A program made the position numbers and the translations under genes. Positions 1-8,598 of a DNA stretch of 64,000 bases are shown here, piece after piece. The DNA is taken from positions 2,170,001-2,234,000 of the forward strand of contig CP121313.1 in the NCBI GenBank assembly GCA_043513815.1, given 5' to 3'. Under the pieces are notes generated by a model. The model did not search any database. It saw only the letters and a program-made list of their open reading frames with translations, and had not been told where the DNA came from. How positions within the stretch are numbered: the stretch's first letter is position 1; each line of letters starts with the position of its first letter. This DNA is from JANQIO01 sp043513815. GTDB lineage: Bacteria; Pseudomonadota; Gammaproteobacteria; Pseudomonadales; Halieaceae.

Positions 1-16
1 ATAACGCGCCCATTCC

Positions 17-391
17 ATGACCAACCTGATCTTCATCGCCATCGGCGGTGCCGGCGGTGCCCTGGCACGTTACGGCCTGTTTGTGCTGGTGCACGGCGAC
101 GCGCCGATGAGGTTTCCGTGGGCCACATTGCTGGTGAACGCGCTGGGCTCCTTTGCCATCGGCATTGCCTACGTGCTGATCGTGGAACGCGGCATGTTGC
201 ACCCGGACTGGCGCCATATCGCCATGATTGGCTTTCTCGGGGCTTTCACCACGTTTTCAACGTTTTCACTGGAAGCGCTGGCCCTGTTTGAGTCGGGTCG
301 TATGCTGGTGGCAGCGGGCTACGTGGGTGTGAGCGTGGCCGCCTGCCTGCTGTCGGTGTGGTGTGGTATGTGGCTGGTGCGTGCAATATAA
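17..391 (+). CDS. crcB: Fluoride ion channel CrcB/Fluc
   Basis: Small inner-membrane protein of 124 residues, the usual length for the Fluc family, which forms dual-topology dimers that export fluoride. Four hydrophobic segments are visible. The family signatures are present: GGAGGALARY near residue 10, the NALGSF motif near residue 42 and GFLGAFTTFSTF near residue 73, whose Thr/Phe residues line the pore in characterised members. The order crcB-serS-cysG is known from pseudomonads and relatives, which supports the call. The start lies only 16 bases into the window, so its own upstream signals are not visible. Function is family-based; nothing odd was seen. Confidence 0.95.
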   Translation: MTNLIFIAIGGAGGALARYGLFVLVHGDAPMRFPWATLLVNALGSFAIGIAYVLIVERGMLHPDWRHIAMIGFLGAFTTFSTFSLEALALFESGRMLVAAGYVGVSVAACLLSVWCGMWLVRAI

Positions 392-407
392 GGGAGCCCT
401 GGCTCCC
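392..407 (+). terminator. Short GC hairpin between crcB and serS
   Basis: A perfect 7-bp stem (GGGAGCC/GGCTCCC) with a 2-base loop starts one base after the crcB stop and is followed by GTTTAAAC rather than a long T run. It may be a weak terminator or an mRNA stability hairpin that lowers read-through into serS. The stem is seen directly; its role is inferred. Confidence 0.4.
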
Positions 408-432
408 GTTTAAACAGGAGAGAGATTGACCC

Positions 433-1728
433 ATGCTGGATCTGAAACAGGTCAGGCAGGACCCCGCCGGGGTCGCCGAGCAACTCAAGCTGCGTGGCTT
501 TGAGTTTGATGTCGCCCGCTTCACGGAGCTGGACGCCCGCCGCAAGTCAGCGGATGTCAAAAGCCAGGATCTGCTGGCCGAGCGCAAGTCAGCGTCGAAG
601 AAGATCGGCGAGCTGGTGCAGTCCGGTGTGCCGGTGGATGAAGCCAAGCAAACCGTCAACGAGACCCTGGAGAAGATTGCGGCGCAGATCGACGCTGCGA
701 CTGAGGAAGCCCGACAGGTATCCGCAGAACTCGAAGACCTGTTGATGGGTGTTCCCAACCTGCCCGCTGAGCAGGTGCCGCCGGGAGCTGACGAATCCGA
801 CAATACCGAAGTGCTGTGCTGGGGTGAGCCGCCGTCCTTTGATTTCGAAGCGAAAGATCACGTTGATATCGGTGAAGCCCTGGGCGGGCTCGACTTCGAC
901 ACCGCCAGCAAACTGACCGGCGCCCGCTTCGTGGTTTTGCGCGGCGACCTCGCGCGACTGCACCGCGCCCTGATCAACTTCATGCTCGATTTGCACCTGG
1001 GCCAGCACGGCTATCAGGAGCTGAATGTGCCGTACATCGTCAACGCCGACTCCCTGCGCGGCACCGGCCAGCTGCCGAAGTTTGGTGAAGACCTGTTCAA
1101 GCTGTACCACGACCAGGACTACTACCTGATCCCGACGGCGGAAGTACCGGTGACCAATATGGCCCGCGACCGCATCATCGAGGCGGAAGAGCTGGGACAG
1201 GGATTGCGCTTTGCCGCCCACACGCCCTGCTTCCGCAGTGAGGCCGGCAGCCACGGCAAGGATACCCGCGGCATGATCCGCCAGCACCAGTTCGAAAAGG
1301 TGGAGCTGGTCCACCTGGTGCGGCCCGAGGATTCAGACGCGGCGCTGGAAGCGCTCACCGGGCATGCGGAAGCGGTCCTGCAGGCGCTGGAGTTACCCTA
1401 TCGCAAGGTCATTCTGTGCGGCGGTGACCTGGGTTTTTCCGCCCGCATGACCTACGACCTTGAAGTCTGGTTGCCGGCACAGGACACCTACCGTGAGATT
1501 TCTTCCTGCAGCAATATGGGCGACTTCCAGGCGCGCCGGATGCAGGCCCGCTGGCGCAATCCGGAGACCGGCAAACCAGAATTGCTGCATACCCTGAACG
1601 GATCGGGGCTGGCGGTGGGCCGCACGTTGGTGGCGGTGCTGGAGAATGGCCAGCGCGCCGACGGCAGTGTCGAGATTCCGGCGGTACTGCAACCCTACCT
1701 GGGCGGACAGAGCACGCTGGAGCGCTAG
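433..1728 (+). CDS. serS: Seryl-tRNA synthetase
   Basis: Class II aminoacyl-tRNA synthetase of 431 residues, close to the usual length (about 430). It charges tRNA-Ser and, where present, tRNA-Sec. The N-terminal ~110 residues are the charged, helical tRNA-binding arm. Motif 2 is seen around FRSEAGSHGKDTRG with the following HQFEKVELV, and motif 3 around NGSGLAVGRTLVAVLEN near the C terminus. An AGGAGAGAG ribosome site sits just upstream of the ATG. cysG follows after three bases, so the two are probably co-transcribed. All class II motifs appear intact. Confidence 0.98.
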   Translation: MLDLKQVRQDPAGVAEQLKLRGFEFDVARFTELDARRKSADVKSQDLLAERKSASKKIGELVQSGVPVDEAKQTVNETLEKIAAQIDAATEEARQVSAELEDLLMGVPNLPAEQVPPGADESDNTEVLCWGEPPSFDFEAKDHVDIGEALGGLDFDTASKLTGARFVVLRGDLARLHRALINFMLDLHLGQHGYQELNVPYIVNADSLRGTGQLPKFGEDLFKLYHDQDYYLIPTAEVPVTNMARDRIIEAEELGQGLRFAAHTPCFRSEAGSHGKDTRGMIRQHQFEKVELVHLVRPEDSDAALEALTGHAEAVLQALELPYRKVILCGGDLGFSARMTYDLEVWLPAQDTYREISSCSNMGDFQARRMQARWRNPETGKPELLHTLNGSGLAVGRTLVAVLENGQRADGSVEIPAVLQPYLGGQSTLER

Positions 1729-1731
1729 GCC

Positions 1732-3186
1732 ATGGAATATCTGCCCCTGTTTTTCCAGCTCCACGCCCGGCGCGTGTTGCTGGTAGGCGGGGGCAAGGTG
1801 GCCGTGCGCAAGGCCCGGCTGCTGACGCGTGCAGGCGCCATCATTACCTGTGTCGCGCCGCAGATCGACGCCGAACTGCAGGCTATGTTGCAGCGCACCG
1901 GTGGCGAATGGCAGGAAGGGCGCTACGCCCCGGGCCAACTCGAAGCGGTCACGCTGGTGGTCGCTGCCACGCCAGACGAAGCAGTAAATCGCCAGATAGC
2001 CGAGGACGCCGAGGCGCAGCACATTCCGGTGAACGTGGTGGACTGCCCGGAACTCTGTAGCTTCGTGTTCCCGTCTATTGTGGATCGCTCGCCGCTGGTC
2101 ATCGGTATCACCAGCTCGGCAAAAAGCCCGGTGCTGGCGCGCCTGGTGCGGAGCAAGATCGAAGCACTGATCCCGGCGGCCTATGGCCGACTGGCGGAGG
2201 TCACGGGGCGCTTTCGCGACGCCGTCAAGGCCACGATCCCGGAGGAGGAGCAGCGTCGGCGATTCTGGGAAAAAGTGGTGCACGGTGCGCCTGGAGAGCT
2301 GGTGCTGGCGGGGCGGGAGGCTGACGCAGAGGCACTGATTAACCAGTACCTGGAGCAGGGCCACGGCGAGCAGGCCGGCGGCGAAGTCTTGCTGATAGGT
2401 GCCGGCCCCGGAGACCCCGAGCTGCTGACCTTCAAAGCCGCGCGACTGCTGCAGCAAGCCGACGTCGTGCTGTACGACCGTCTGGTGACGCCGGAGATTC
2501 TGGATATGGCGAGGCGCGATGCCGAGCGCATCTACGTCGGCAAACGACGGGATCAGCACGCGGTACCCCAGGGAGAAATAAACCAGCTGCTTCTTGAACT
2601 GGCGAAGCAAGGGCTTTGCGTGGCGCGCCTGAAGGGCGGTGACCCCTTCATCTTTGGCCGCGGCGGCGAGGAGATCGAACAACTGGCGAGCCATGGCATC
2701 CCCTTCCAGGTGGTTCCCGGCATCACTGCCGCCAGCGGCTGCGCCGCCTACGCTGGCATTCCGCTCACCCACCGCGATCACGCCCAGTCGGTGCGCTTTG
2801 TCACCGGCCATTTGAAGGACAGGCAGCTGGACTTGCCCTGGAAGGAGTTTGTGTCACCGCAACAAACCCTGGTGTTCTATATGGGCCTGCAGGGCCTGGC
2901 TCGCATTTGTGAGCAGCTGATTGCTCATGGTCGCTCCCCGGACACACCCGTGGCGCTGGTAGAGCAGGGCACAACCCGCCATCAACGCACGCTGATCGGC
3001 ACGCTGGCAACACTGCCTGAAAAAGTCACTGGCACAGAAGTCCACGCACCCACGCTGTTGATTGTGGGTGAGGTGGTAGGTTTGAGGGAAAGGCTGGCCT
3101 GGTTCGGGGAAGCGACCAACCCCGGGAGCTGGCCGCCCAACGCGGGTGCTGAAGAGCACCCGGTGGGCTGGAAGGCTGACGCCTGA
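1732..3186 (+). CDS. cysG: Siroheme synthase CysG (trifunctional)
   Basis: 484-residue fusion that makes siroheme from uroporphyrinogen III, the cofactor of sulfite and nitrite reductases. Residues 1 to ~210 form the precorrin-2 dehydrogenase/sirohydrochlorin ferrochelatase half (NAD-binding RVLLVGGGKVAVRKA near residue 14). Residues ~218-460 form the uroporphyrinogen-III methyltransferase half, with LLIGAGPGDPELLT, LKGGDPFIFGRGGEE and VVPGITAASGCAAYAGIPL. It is about 25 residues longer than the E. coli protein at the C terminus, with a Pro/Trp-rich tail that may be disordered. It begins three bases after serS, and its end faces the convergent prc gene. Confidence 0.97.
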   Translation: MEYLPLFFQLHARRVLLVGGGKVAVRKARLLTRAGAIITCVAPQIDAELQAMLQRTGGEWQEGRYAPGQLEAVTLVVAATPDEAVNRQIAEDAEAQHIPVNVVDCPELCSFVFPSIVDRSPLVIGITSSAKSPVLARLVRSKIEALIPAAYGRLAEVTGRFRDAVKATIPEEEQRRRFWEKVVHGAPGELVLAGREADAEALINQYLEQGHGEQAGGEVLLIGAGPGDPELLTFKAARLLQQADVVLYDRLVTPEILDMARRDAERIYVGKRRDQHAVPQGEINQLLLELAKQGLCVARLKGGDPFIFGRGGEEIEQLASHGIPFQVVPGITAASGCAAYAGIPLTHRDHAQSVRFVTGHLKDRQLDLPWKEFVSPQQTLVFYMGLQGLARICEQLIAHGRSPDTPVALVEQGTTRHQRTLIGTLATLPEKVTGTEVHAPTLLIVGEVVGLRERLAWFGEATNPGSWPPNAGAEEHPVGWKADA

Positions 3187-3193
3187 AAGAGGG

Positions 3194-5437
3194 CTAGCGC
3201 TGGTTGCTGGCCAACATCTCACTGCGCGCAGCAACGGCGTCGACCAGAATATTGCCCGCTTCCATTAGCAGCACATCCACGTCTTCTTCATCTTCATCGG
3301 CCTCGCTGTCGCCGCTGACGTCGGCTTCCGCGCCAATGGAGGCGCCGTCGACGCCCTCCTGGCCACTACCGGACTGAGTCTCCGTGCTTTCGGGCAGGTC
3401 GGCAGCAGCCACCTGGTCTTCTTCCTCAAGGAAGTCTTCCAGTGGCGCCAGGCCCTTGGCTTTGCGACGCTTGTTCTCGATGGCCAGGGACTTGGCCTTG
3501 CGCTCTTCGCGCAGTGCCTTGCGCTCTGTTTCATTGAGCGGCAGGGTCACGGCATTGCGGGCTTCCTCTGCCAACGCCAGGCTGTCTTCCAGATAGATGA
3601 AATCCGGGTTTTTGCGTGCTCTGTCCTCATAGAGATCGGTGAGGTAGGGCACCAGAGACGGGATATCGTGGTATTTGCGATGCCGCACCGGAGTAATCTG
3701 GTCCCAGTCCAGCGCGTGCTCCAGAGTACTTTCACCAATATCCTCGGAGTTATACTGGTCCGGGAATTCCACATCGGGGATCACCCCACGGTGCTGGGTA
3801 CTGTCGCCGCTGATGCGGTAGAACTTGGATTCGGTCAGCTTGAGCTGCCCCTCCGGCAGCGGGATCAAGGTCTGTACCGTGCCCTTGCCGAAGGACTGGC
3901 TGCCCACCACAATGCCACGCTGGTAGTCCTGGATAGCGCCAGCGAAGATTTCCGACGCCGATGCGCTCAGGCGGTTAATCAGCACCGCAAGCGGGCCGTC
4001 GTAATAGGGCGTACGCAGACGCTTGCCGTCGCGGAATACCTTGCGCGAGGAGTGGCGAATCTGCACGGTGGGGCCGTATTCAATAAACAGCCCGGTGAGA
4101 TCATTGGCCTCCTGCAGGGAGCCGCCGCCATTGTTGCGCAGGTCGATGATGACACCGTCGACATTCTCAGCAATCAATTCATCCAGCAGACGCTTGACGT
4201 CGCGGGTCGTGCTTTTGAAATCGGGTTCGCCGCGACGCATGCCCTCGAAGTCAATATAGAACGTCGGGATATCGATGACGCCCAGGCGAATCATTTCGTC
4301 GCCGCGGGGCACTTCGATGATTTCCTTCTGGGCGCTTTGCTCCTCCAGTTTTACCTTGTTGCGCACGATGGTGATGATCTTGCGCTCGTCGGGGGCGGCG
4401 GCCTGGGCGGGTATGACTTCCAGGCGCACAGTGGTGCCCTTGGGACCACGGATCAGTTGCACCACCTCGTCAAGGCGCCAGCCCAGCACGTCCTCAAAAT
4501 CGCCGTCATCGCCCTGTGCCACAGCCAGGATGCGGTCAGAGGGCTTTAACTCACCCTGCTTGTCGGCGGGGCCGGCGGTCACGATACGTGCAACCTTGGT
4601 GTACTCGTCCTCCAACTGCAAAACCGCGCCAATGCCTTCCAGCGACAGGCTCATGTTGATATTGAAGTTCTCGGAGGTGCGCGGCGACAGGTAATTGGTG
4701 TGGGGGTCGTAAAGCTCGGACAGGGCGTTGGCGTACACCTGGAACACGTCCTGGGCATTGTACTGCTCGATCCGCTTCAGCTGATTGCTGTAGCGCTTGA
4801 TCAGCACCGGGGCGATTTCCTCATCTTCCTTGCCGGCGATCTTGAGGCTCAGTACCGAGTTCTTGATCGACTTGCGCCAGCGCTCATCCGCTTCCTGTTC
4901 ATCAACCGGCCAGCCCTGCTTTTCCGGCTCCAGAGACAGGCTTTCCTCCACCGAGAAATCCATGCTGGCGATCAGCTCGGGCAGTTCTTCAACCAATCGC
5001 TCCAGGCGCGCCTCAAGGCGGTTCTGGTAGAGGTTGAAAAGCTGGAAACCTGTGCTCAGGTCTCCGTCACTGAATTCATCATCCAGCAGGTAGCGCTTCG
5101 ATTCGAAACGGGCAATGTCGTCCGCGTACAGGAAAGAGCGGGTCGGATCGAGGCTATCGAGGTAATTGTCGAGCAGCTCGGAAGAGAGGGCGTCATCAAA
5201 CTCACGCTTGGAGTAATGACGGGTCTCCAGTTTCTCCACCAGCTCCATCGCCGTCTTGCCCATGTTCTGGGAGGGTGCGATGCCGGCATCGGGCGCCATG
5301 GTAGCGGCGACAGAGATCAGAGGCGCCAGTGATAGAGCGAGAATGGACGCTGTGAGGCGCGCCCCGAGGCTCGCCAGAGTATGTTGTCTGGTCAAAGGTT
5401 TTCTCACATCTGTAGGGGATTTATAGTGTAGCAGCAT
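3194..5437 (-). CDS. prc: Tail-specific carboxy-terminal protease Prc (S41)
   Basis: 747-residue periplasmic serine protease of the Prc/Tsp family, which trims or degrades proteins with nonpolar C termini and takes part in cell-wall hydrolase control in enterobacteria. A hydrophobic stretch near residues 25-45 is a likely signal sequence. An N-terminal Prc domain, a PDZ domain near residues 240-330 and the S41 core follow. The catalytic Ser lies in LSASASEIFAGA and the Lys in SFGKGTVQ. The C-terminal third (DUF3340-like) ends in an unusually acidic Asp/Glu run near residue 715. A GTG about 10 codons in is an alternative start. The gene is convergent with cysG and divergent from the ChaC-like gene. 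Confidence 0.95.
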   Translation of the reverse strand: MLLHYKSPTDVRKPLTRQHTLASLGARLTASILALSLAPLISVAATMAPDAGIAPSQNMGKTAMELVEKLETRHYSKREFDDALSSELLDNYLDSLDPTRSFLYADDIARFESKRYLLDDEFSDGDLSTGFQLFNLYQNRLEARLERLVEELPELIASMDFSVEESLSLEPEKQGWPVDEQEADERWRKSIKNSVLSLKIAGKEDEEIAPVLIKRYSNQLKRIEQYNAQDVFQVYANALSELYDPHTNYLSPRTSENFNINMSLSLEGIGAVLQLEDEYTKVARIVTAGPADKQGELKPSDRILAVAQGDDGDFEDVLGWRLDEVVQLIRGPKGTTVRLEVIPAQAAAPDERKIITIVRNKVKLEEQSAQKEIIEVPRGDEMIRLGVIDIPTFYIDFEGMRRGEPDFKSTTRDVKRLLDELIAENVDGVIIDLRNNGGGSLQEANDLTGLFIEYGPTVQIRHSSRKVFRDGKRLRTPYYDGPLAVLINRLSASASEIFAGAIQDYQRGIVVGSQSFGKGTVQTLIPLPEGQLKLTESKFYRISGDSTQHRGVIPDVEFPDQYNSEDIGESTLEHALDWDQITPVRHRKYHDIPSLVPYLTDLYEDRARKNPDFIYLEDSLALAEEARNAVTLPLNETERKALREERKAKSLAIENKRRKAKGLAPLEDFLEEEDQVAAADLPESTETQSGSGQEGVDGASIGAEADVSGDSEADEDEEDVDVLLMEAGNILVDAVAARSEMLASNQR

Positions 5438-5555
5438 TATGCGGGGGTTTAGAAAGGCAGCTGGGGCGAAAGTTCAACAGGCTGGAGACAGCTCACAGTT
5501 TCCTAATCACACCATCGGTCCATCTCGCAGATGGGCCCGCGACTGCGATAACGGT

Positions 5556-6062
5556 ATGCAACACTGGGTATTTGGCTACGGCTCACTAATTTATAAAGTG
5601 GACTTTCCCTTTTTGGCGCGCCAGTCCGCTTACATTGTGGGCTGGGAGCGTCGATTCTGGCAGGGATCACACGATCACCGCGGCACTCCGGAGGCGCCCG
5701 GGCGGGTGGTCACCCTGGTGGAATCGGCGGGTCAGCGCTGTGACGGGATGGCCTACGAGATCAGTGAAGAGGTCTTCGAACACCTCGATCACCGGGAAAA
5801 AAACGGCTATCGCCGGGTCGATACGCCGATGGCGCTGGAGGATGGGCGCGATGTCACCGCCACAGTGTATATCGCCGATCCGGACAATCACGCCTTCCTG
5901 GGACCGGACAACTTGCCGGCGATCGCCAGGCATATCGCCGATAGCCACGGCCCCAGCGGTAGTAACCGAGAGTATTTGCTAACCCTGGCGACCTCTTTGC
6001 GCGAGCTCGGGGTTCACGATCAACACGTGTTCGAGCTTGAGGCCCTGTTGCTGAACCGCTAA
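5556..6062 (+). CDS. ChaC-like gamma-glutamylcyclotransferase
   Basis: 168-residue cytosolic protein of the ChaC family, which releases 5-oxoproline from glutathione or related gamma-glutamyl substrates. The N terminus has the family YGSLIY motif at residues 7-12, then GWERRFWQGSHDHRGT, and the catalytic-type Glu in LDHREKNGYRRVD near residue 80. The open frame extends upstream to 5439, but the first 39 codons have no family resemblance and the YGSL motif normally sits at the N terminus, so the ATG at 5556 is preferred. It stands alone, divergent from prc. Substrate is not shown by the sequence. Confidence 0.85.
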   Translation: MQHWVFGYGSLIYKVDFPFLARQSAYIVGWERRFWQGSHDHRGTPEAPGRVVTLVESAGQRCDGMAYEISEEVFEHLDHREKNGYRRVDTPMALEDGRDVTATVYIADPDNHAFLGPDNLPAIARHIADSHGPSGSNREYLLTLATSLRELGVHDQHVFELEALLLNR

Positions 6063-6083
6063 CGGGACGCTAGCAGCGGCGGT

Positions 6084-7001
6084 TCAGATGGTCGCTGGCT
6101 CCCCCTCCCGGCTGTCGGGGTCGAAGTTGTAGATACCGATTTCAAAACCGTCAGGAATTTCCTCGCGCACACCCTGTATCCGGCGGTAGAGATTGCCATG
6201 GGCGCTGCCCATCAGTGCGTCGCGGATCATTTCGTCTTCATCGCAGCTCTCGGCGGCTCGCAACAGGCGCTCGAAGCTGTATTCGAAATTGGTCGTGTGT
6301 CGGGTGCGGATTTCGGTGCCGAAGAACAGCTTGAAGCGGTACTGCACGCTGCTGACGGTGCTGAGCCGCAGCAACTCACGCGAAAAGGCTTCCGGGTCGT
6401 CGCGTCCCACTACCATCCACAGGTTGGCGAGGCGCTCGGCGGGCACCTTTTCTTCATTGCGGTCCGCCATCTGGCTGGACAGGAACAGCAGGCCCACCAC
6501 ATAGCCCAGCTGGGTGCGCACCAGTTCCGCCAGTTTGAGGAAGGATTCGCGGCGCTGGTGCAGTTCTGCGCGTTGGGCGGCCTCAGCCTGCACGGTGGCC
6601 TGTTCCGCCGAGCGCTGGATCTCCACGAACTGCATCTTCATGGCCTCGGTGTTCTGCCGCAGTTCCTTTTTCTGCAGGAAGTAGCCGATCACCAGCCACA
6701 GGAAGGCCAGCGGGGCGAATGCGCCTTCGAGGAAACTGCCCATGCGCTCGACCTGGAGGGTGGCAAAGGCTGGCCAGCCTACCTCCGCATTGATGTAGAG
6801 CCCCATGAGGATGAGGTACAGAAAGGTAATGGCCAGCCCGCCCAGCACTCGCCAGTCCTGGTCGTAGGGCGAGCGGTAACCCGCGGGCACCATCTTTGGC
6901 AGGCCCGCGCTGTCAAACACGACTTCCTGCTGCGGGGGGCTCGCATCAGTGGGCGTGTCTGCGGGTTTGCGCCCGCTGTGCTGCTCTGCCTCTGGAGGCA
7001 T
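6084..7001 (-). CDS. Unknown two-pass membrane protein with coiled coil
   Basis: 305 residues; no family recognised. The first ~50 residues are hydrophilic and Pro-rich. Two hydrophobic segments follow (about 54-72 and 92-110), then a Gln/Glu/Ala-rich helix (about 112-155) likely to form a coiled coil, and a soluble C-terminal domain to the end. The topology resembles a small membrane-anchored sensor or scaffold with a cytoplasmic coiled coil, but no catalytic motif is visible. It is a single gene, convergent with the ChaC-like gene. The steady codon pattern and clean start near a ribosome site support it being real. Confidence 0.7.
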   Translation of the reverse strand: MPPEAEQHSGRKPADTPTDASPPQQEVVFDSAGLPKMVPAGYRSPYDQDWRVLGGLAITFLYLILMGLYINAEVGWPAFATLQVERMGSFLEGAFAPLAFLWLVIGYFLQKKELRQNTEAMKMQFVEIQRSAEQATVQAEAAQRAELHQRRESFLKLAELVRTQLGYVVGLLFLSSQMADRNEEKVPAERLANLWMVVGRDDPEAFSRELLRLSTVSSVQYRFKLFFGTEIRTRHTTNFEYSFERLLRAAESCDEDEMIRDALMGSAHGNLYRRIQGVREEIPDGFEIGIYNFDPDSREGEPATI

Positions 7002-7095
7002 TGTTGGCTTGTCCCGGTGGAATCTCGACGCAGTTTAGCAACAGGCCCTGCCCGGGGCGACCCGAGAATAGGCGTGCCGGGCTGACGGGGTTCTT

Positions 7096-7719
7096 CTAGT
7101 CCCCTGCGGGCGCTTTGCTGGCCACCAGAAACAGCGCCTTGCGCGAGGTGGGCTGAAATCGGTAATCAATGCGCAATCCCGCAGCCTCGATGCTCGCCTC
7201 CAGATGCTGCCGCCGGAAAATGCTGACGCGAGGAAATAGACCCAGTCGCCGGCCCAGTGGGCCGATCACCCGAAACCAGCCGTGAGCGTCGCCTATGCAT
7301 ACGGTGCTTGAGACGAAGGTGCCGCCGGGGCGCAGCAATCGGTAGATCTGGGCCAGGGTGTTGTCCAGGTCTTCCACCAGGTGCAGGATGCTCATGCCGA
7401 TGATGACGTCGAAACGGCCGTTTCCTGGAATATCCTCGATGACCGCCTGCTGGAATTGCAGGTTGGCCTCGCGACCGGCTTTTTCCCGGGCAATATCCAG
7501 CATTGCAGCGGACAGGTCGGTGGCGAGGTAGTGAGTCACGTGGGGCGCGAGTTCCAGCGCAGTGGACCCGGTGCCACAGCCAAACTCGAGAACCTCCGAC
7601 CGAGCGCTGAGGTGCTGTCGTGTTACCGCCAGCTTGTGTCGGTAGGAGGCCTCATCCGCGACCGGCGACTCTGCATAGCGCGTGGCTATGCGGTCCCAGA
7701 AAGCGTCGGGATGGCTCAT
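7096..7719 (-). CDS. Class I SAM-dependent methyltransferase
   Basis: 207 residues from the ATG at 7719, which is preceded by AGGAGAGAG. The open frame runs 110 codons further upstream, but that part is low-complexity and overlaps the divergent SDR gene, so it is excluded. Motif I is VLEFGCGTGSTALELAP, followed by an acidic residue in YLATDLSAAMLDIA and the post-motif FDVIIGMSILHLVEDL. The C-terminal part has LLRPGGTFVSST. Such Methyltransf_11/25 proteins act on small molecules; the substrate cannot be told. It is divergent from the SDR gene, with a shared promoter region of about 180 bases. Confidence 0.85.
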   Translation of the reverse strand: MSHPDAFWDRIATRYAESPVADEASYRHKLAVTRQHLSARSEVLEFGCGTGSTALELAPHVTHYLATDLSAAMLDIAREKAGREANLQFQQAVIEDIPGNGRFDVIIGMSILHLVEDLDNTLAQIYRLLRPGGTFVSSTVCIGDAHGWFRVIGPLGRRLGLFPRVSIFRRQHLEASIEAAGLRIDYRFQPTSRKALFLVASKAPAGD

Positions 7720-7903
7720 GCTGTCTCTCTCCTGGTCAGGGGCCCTGATTCTAGGGCAAGTCTTTGACAGATCGGCGCCGCTACGAGACCAGCCGCCTTT
7801 CTGCTGCGATCGATTGCACAATCGAAACCTCGCCTGTGGCGGTGATCTGTTGCAAGCTGGCCTGCGTTGTTTAGAGTGGTTGCAAAAACATGGGGAGAAA
7901 TGC

Positions 7904-8596
7904 ATGCCGACAGCATTGATTACAGGCGTCAATCGAGGCCTGGGTCTTGAGTTCATCAAGCAGTACTCGCAGGCTGGCTGGAAGGTAATCGGCACCTGCC
8001 GGGACCTGGGATCCGCCGTTGAGGCGAGCGCGTTGGCTGATGTGGCGACCAATATCGAACTCTACCCGCTGGAAGTCACCAGCGCGGAAGCCATTGACGG
8101 ACTGGCGGACGCCCTGAAGGGGCGCGCCATCGACCACCTGGTCCTCAATGCCGGCGTCATGGCGGAAAGGGCGCAGGTGATGGGAGAACTGGAGCAGGAG
8201 GCTTTTGTGCAGGCCATGAGCGTCAATACGGTCGGTCCGGCGCTGATGATTCAGGCCTTTCGTCCGCACGTGGCCGCCAGCGATAGAAAGCTGATGGTCG
8301 GCATGAGCAGTATTCTCGGCAGTATCGCCGGCAACTCTGATGGCGGCCTGTACAGCTACCGGGCTTCCAAGGCGGGCCTCAACGCGGTGGTCAAGTCAGC
8401 GGCCAGTGATCTCGCCGGCCAGGGCATCACGGTGGTTGCCATGCATCCCGGCTGGGTCCAGACCGACATGGGCGGCGACGCCGCCACCATTACCACCGGA
8501 GTATCCATTAACGGCATGCTCAAGGTATTCGATGGCCTCACGCCCGCGGACAGCGGCCGCTTCCTGAGCTACGACGGCAGCGAATTGCCCTGGTAG
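7904..8596 (+). CDS. Short-chain dehydrogenase/reductase
   Basis: 230 residues from the ATG at 7904, preceded by GGGGAGAA. The upstream extension of the frame to 7682 overlaps the divergent methyltransferase and is rejected. The Rossmann motif TGVNRGLGLEF lies at residues 6-16, LVLNAGVMA near 82, the catalytic Ser in SSILGSIAG, and Tyr/Lys in YRASKAG. It is a classical SDR using NAD(P)H, most like the small C-factor/YciK-like group. Its substrate is unknown. The stop is three bases from that of the convergent CmcJ/NvfI-like gene. Confidence 0.9.
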   Translation: MPTALITGVNRGLGLEFIKQYSQAGWKVIGTCRDLGSAVEASALADVATNIELYPLEVTSAEAIDGLADALKGRAIDHLVLNAGVMAERAQVMGELEQEAFVQAMSVNTVGPALMIQAFRPHVAASDRKLMVGMSSILGSIAGNSDGGLYSYRASKAGLNAVVKSAASDLAGQGITVVAMHPGWVQTDMGGDAATITTGVSINGMLKVFDGLTPADSGRFLSYDGSELPW

Positions 8597-8598
8597 GG

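Noticed and set aside
1393..2811. Long minus-strand open frame across serS and cysG
   Set aside because: It is antisense to two clear genes, has no family resemblance and is explained by the high GC bias.
3668..4549. 293-codon plus-strand frame inside prc
   Set aside because: Antisense shadow of the protease; no recognisable motif.
7096..8052. Longer start for the methyltransferase at 8052
   Set aside because: The extra N terminus is low-complexity, overlaps the SDR start region, and a good ribosome site precedes the ATG at 7719.
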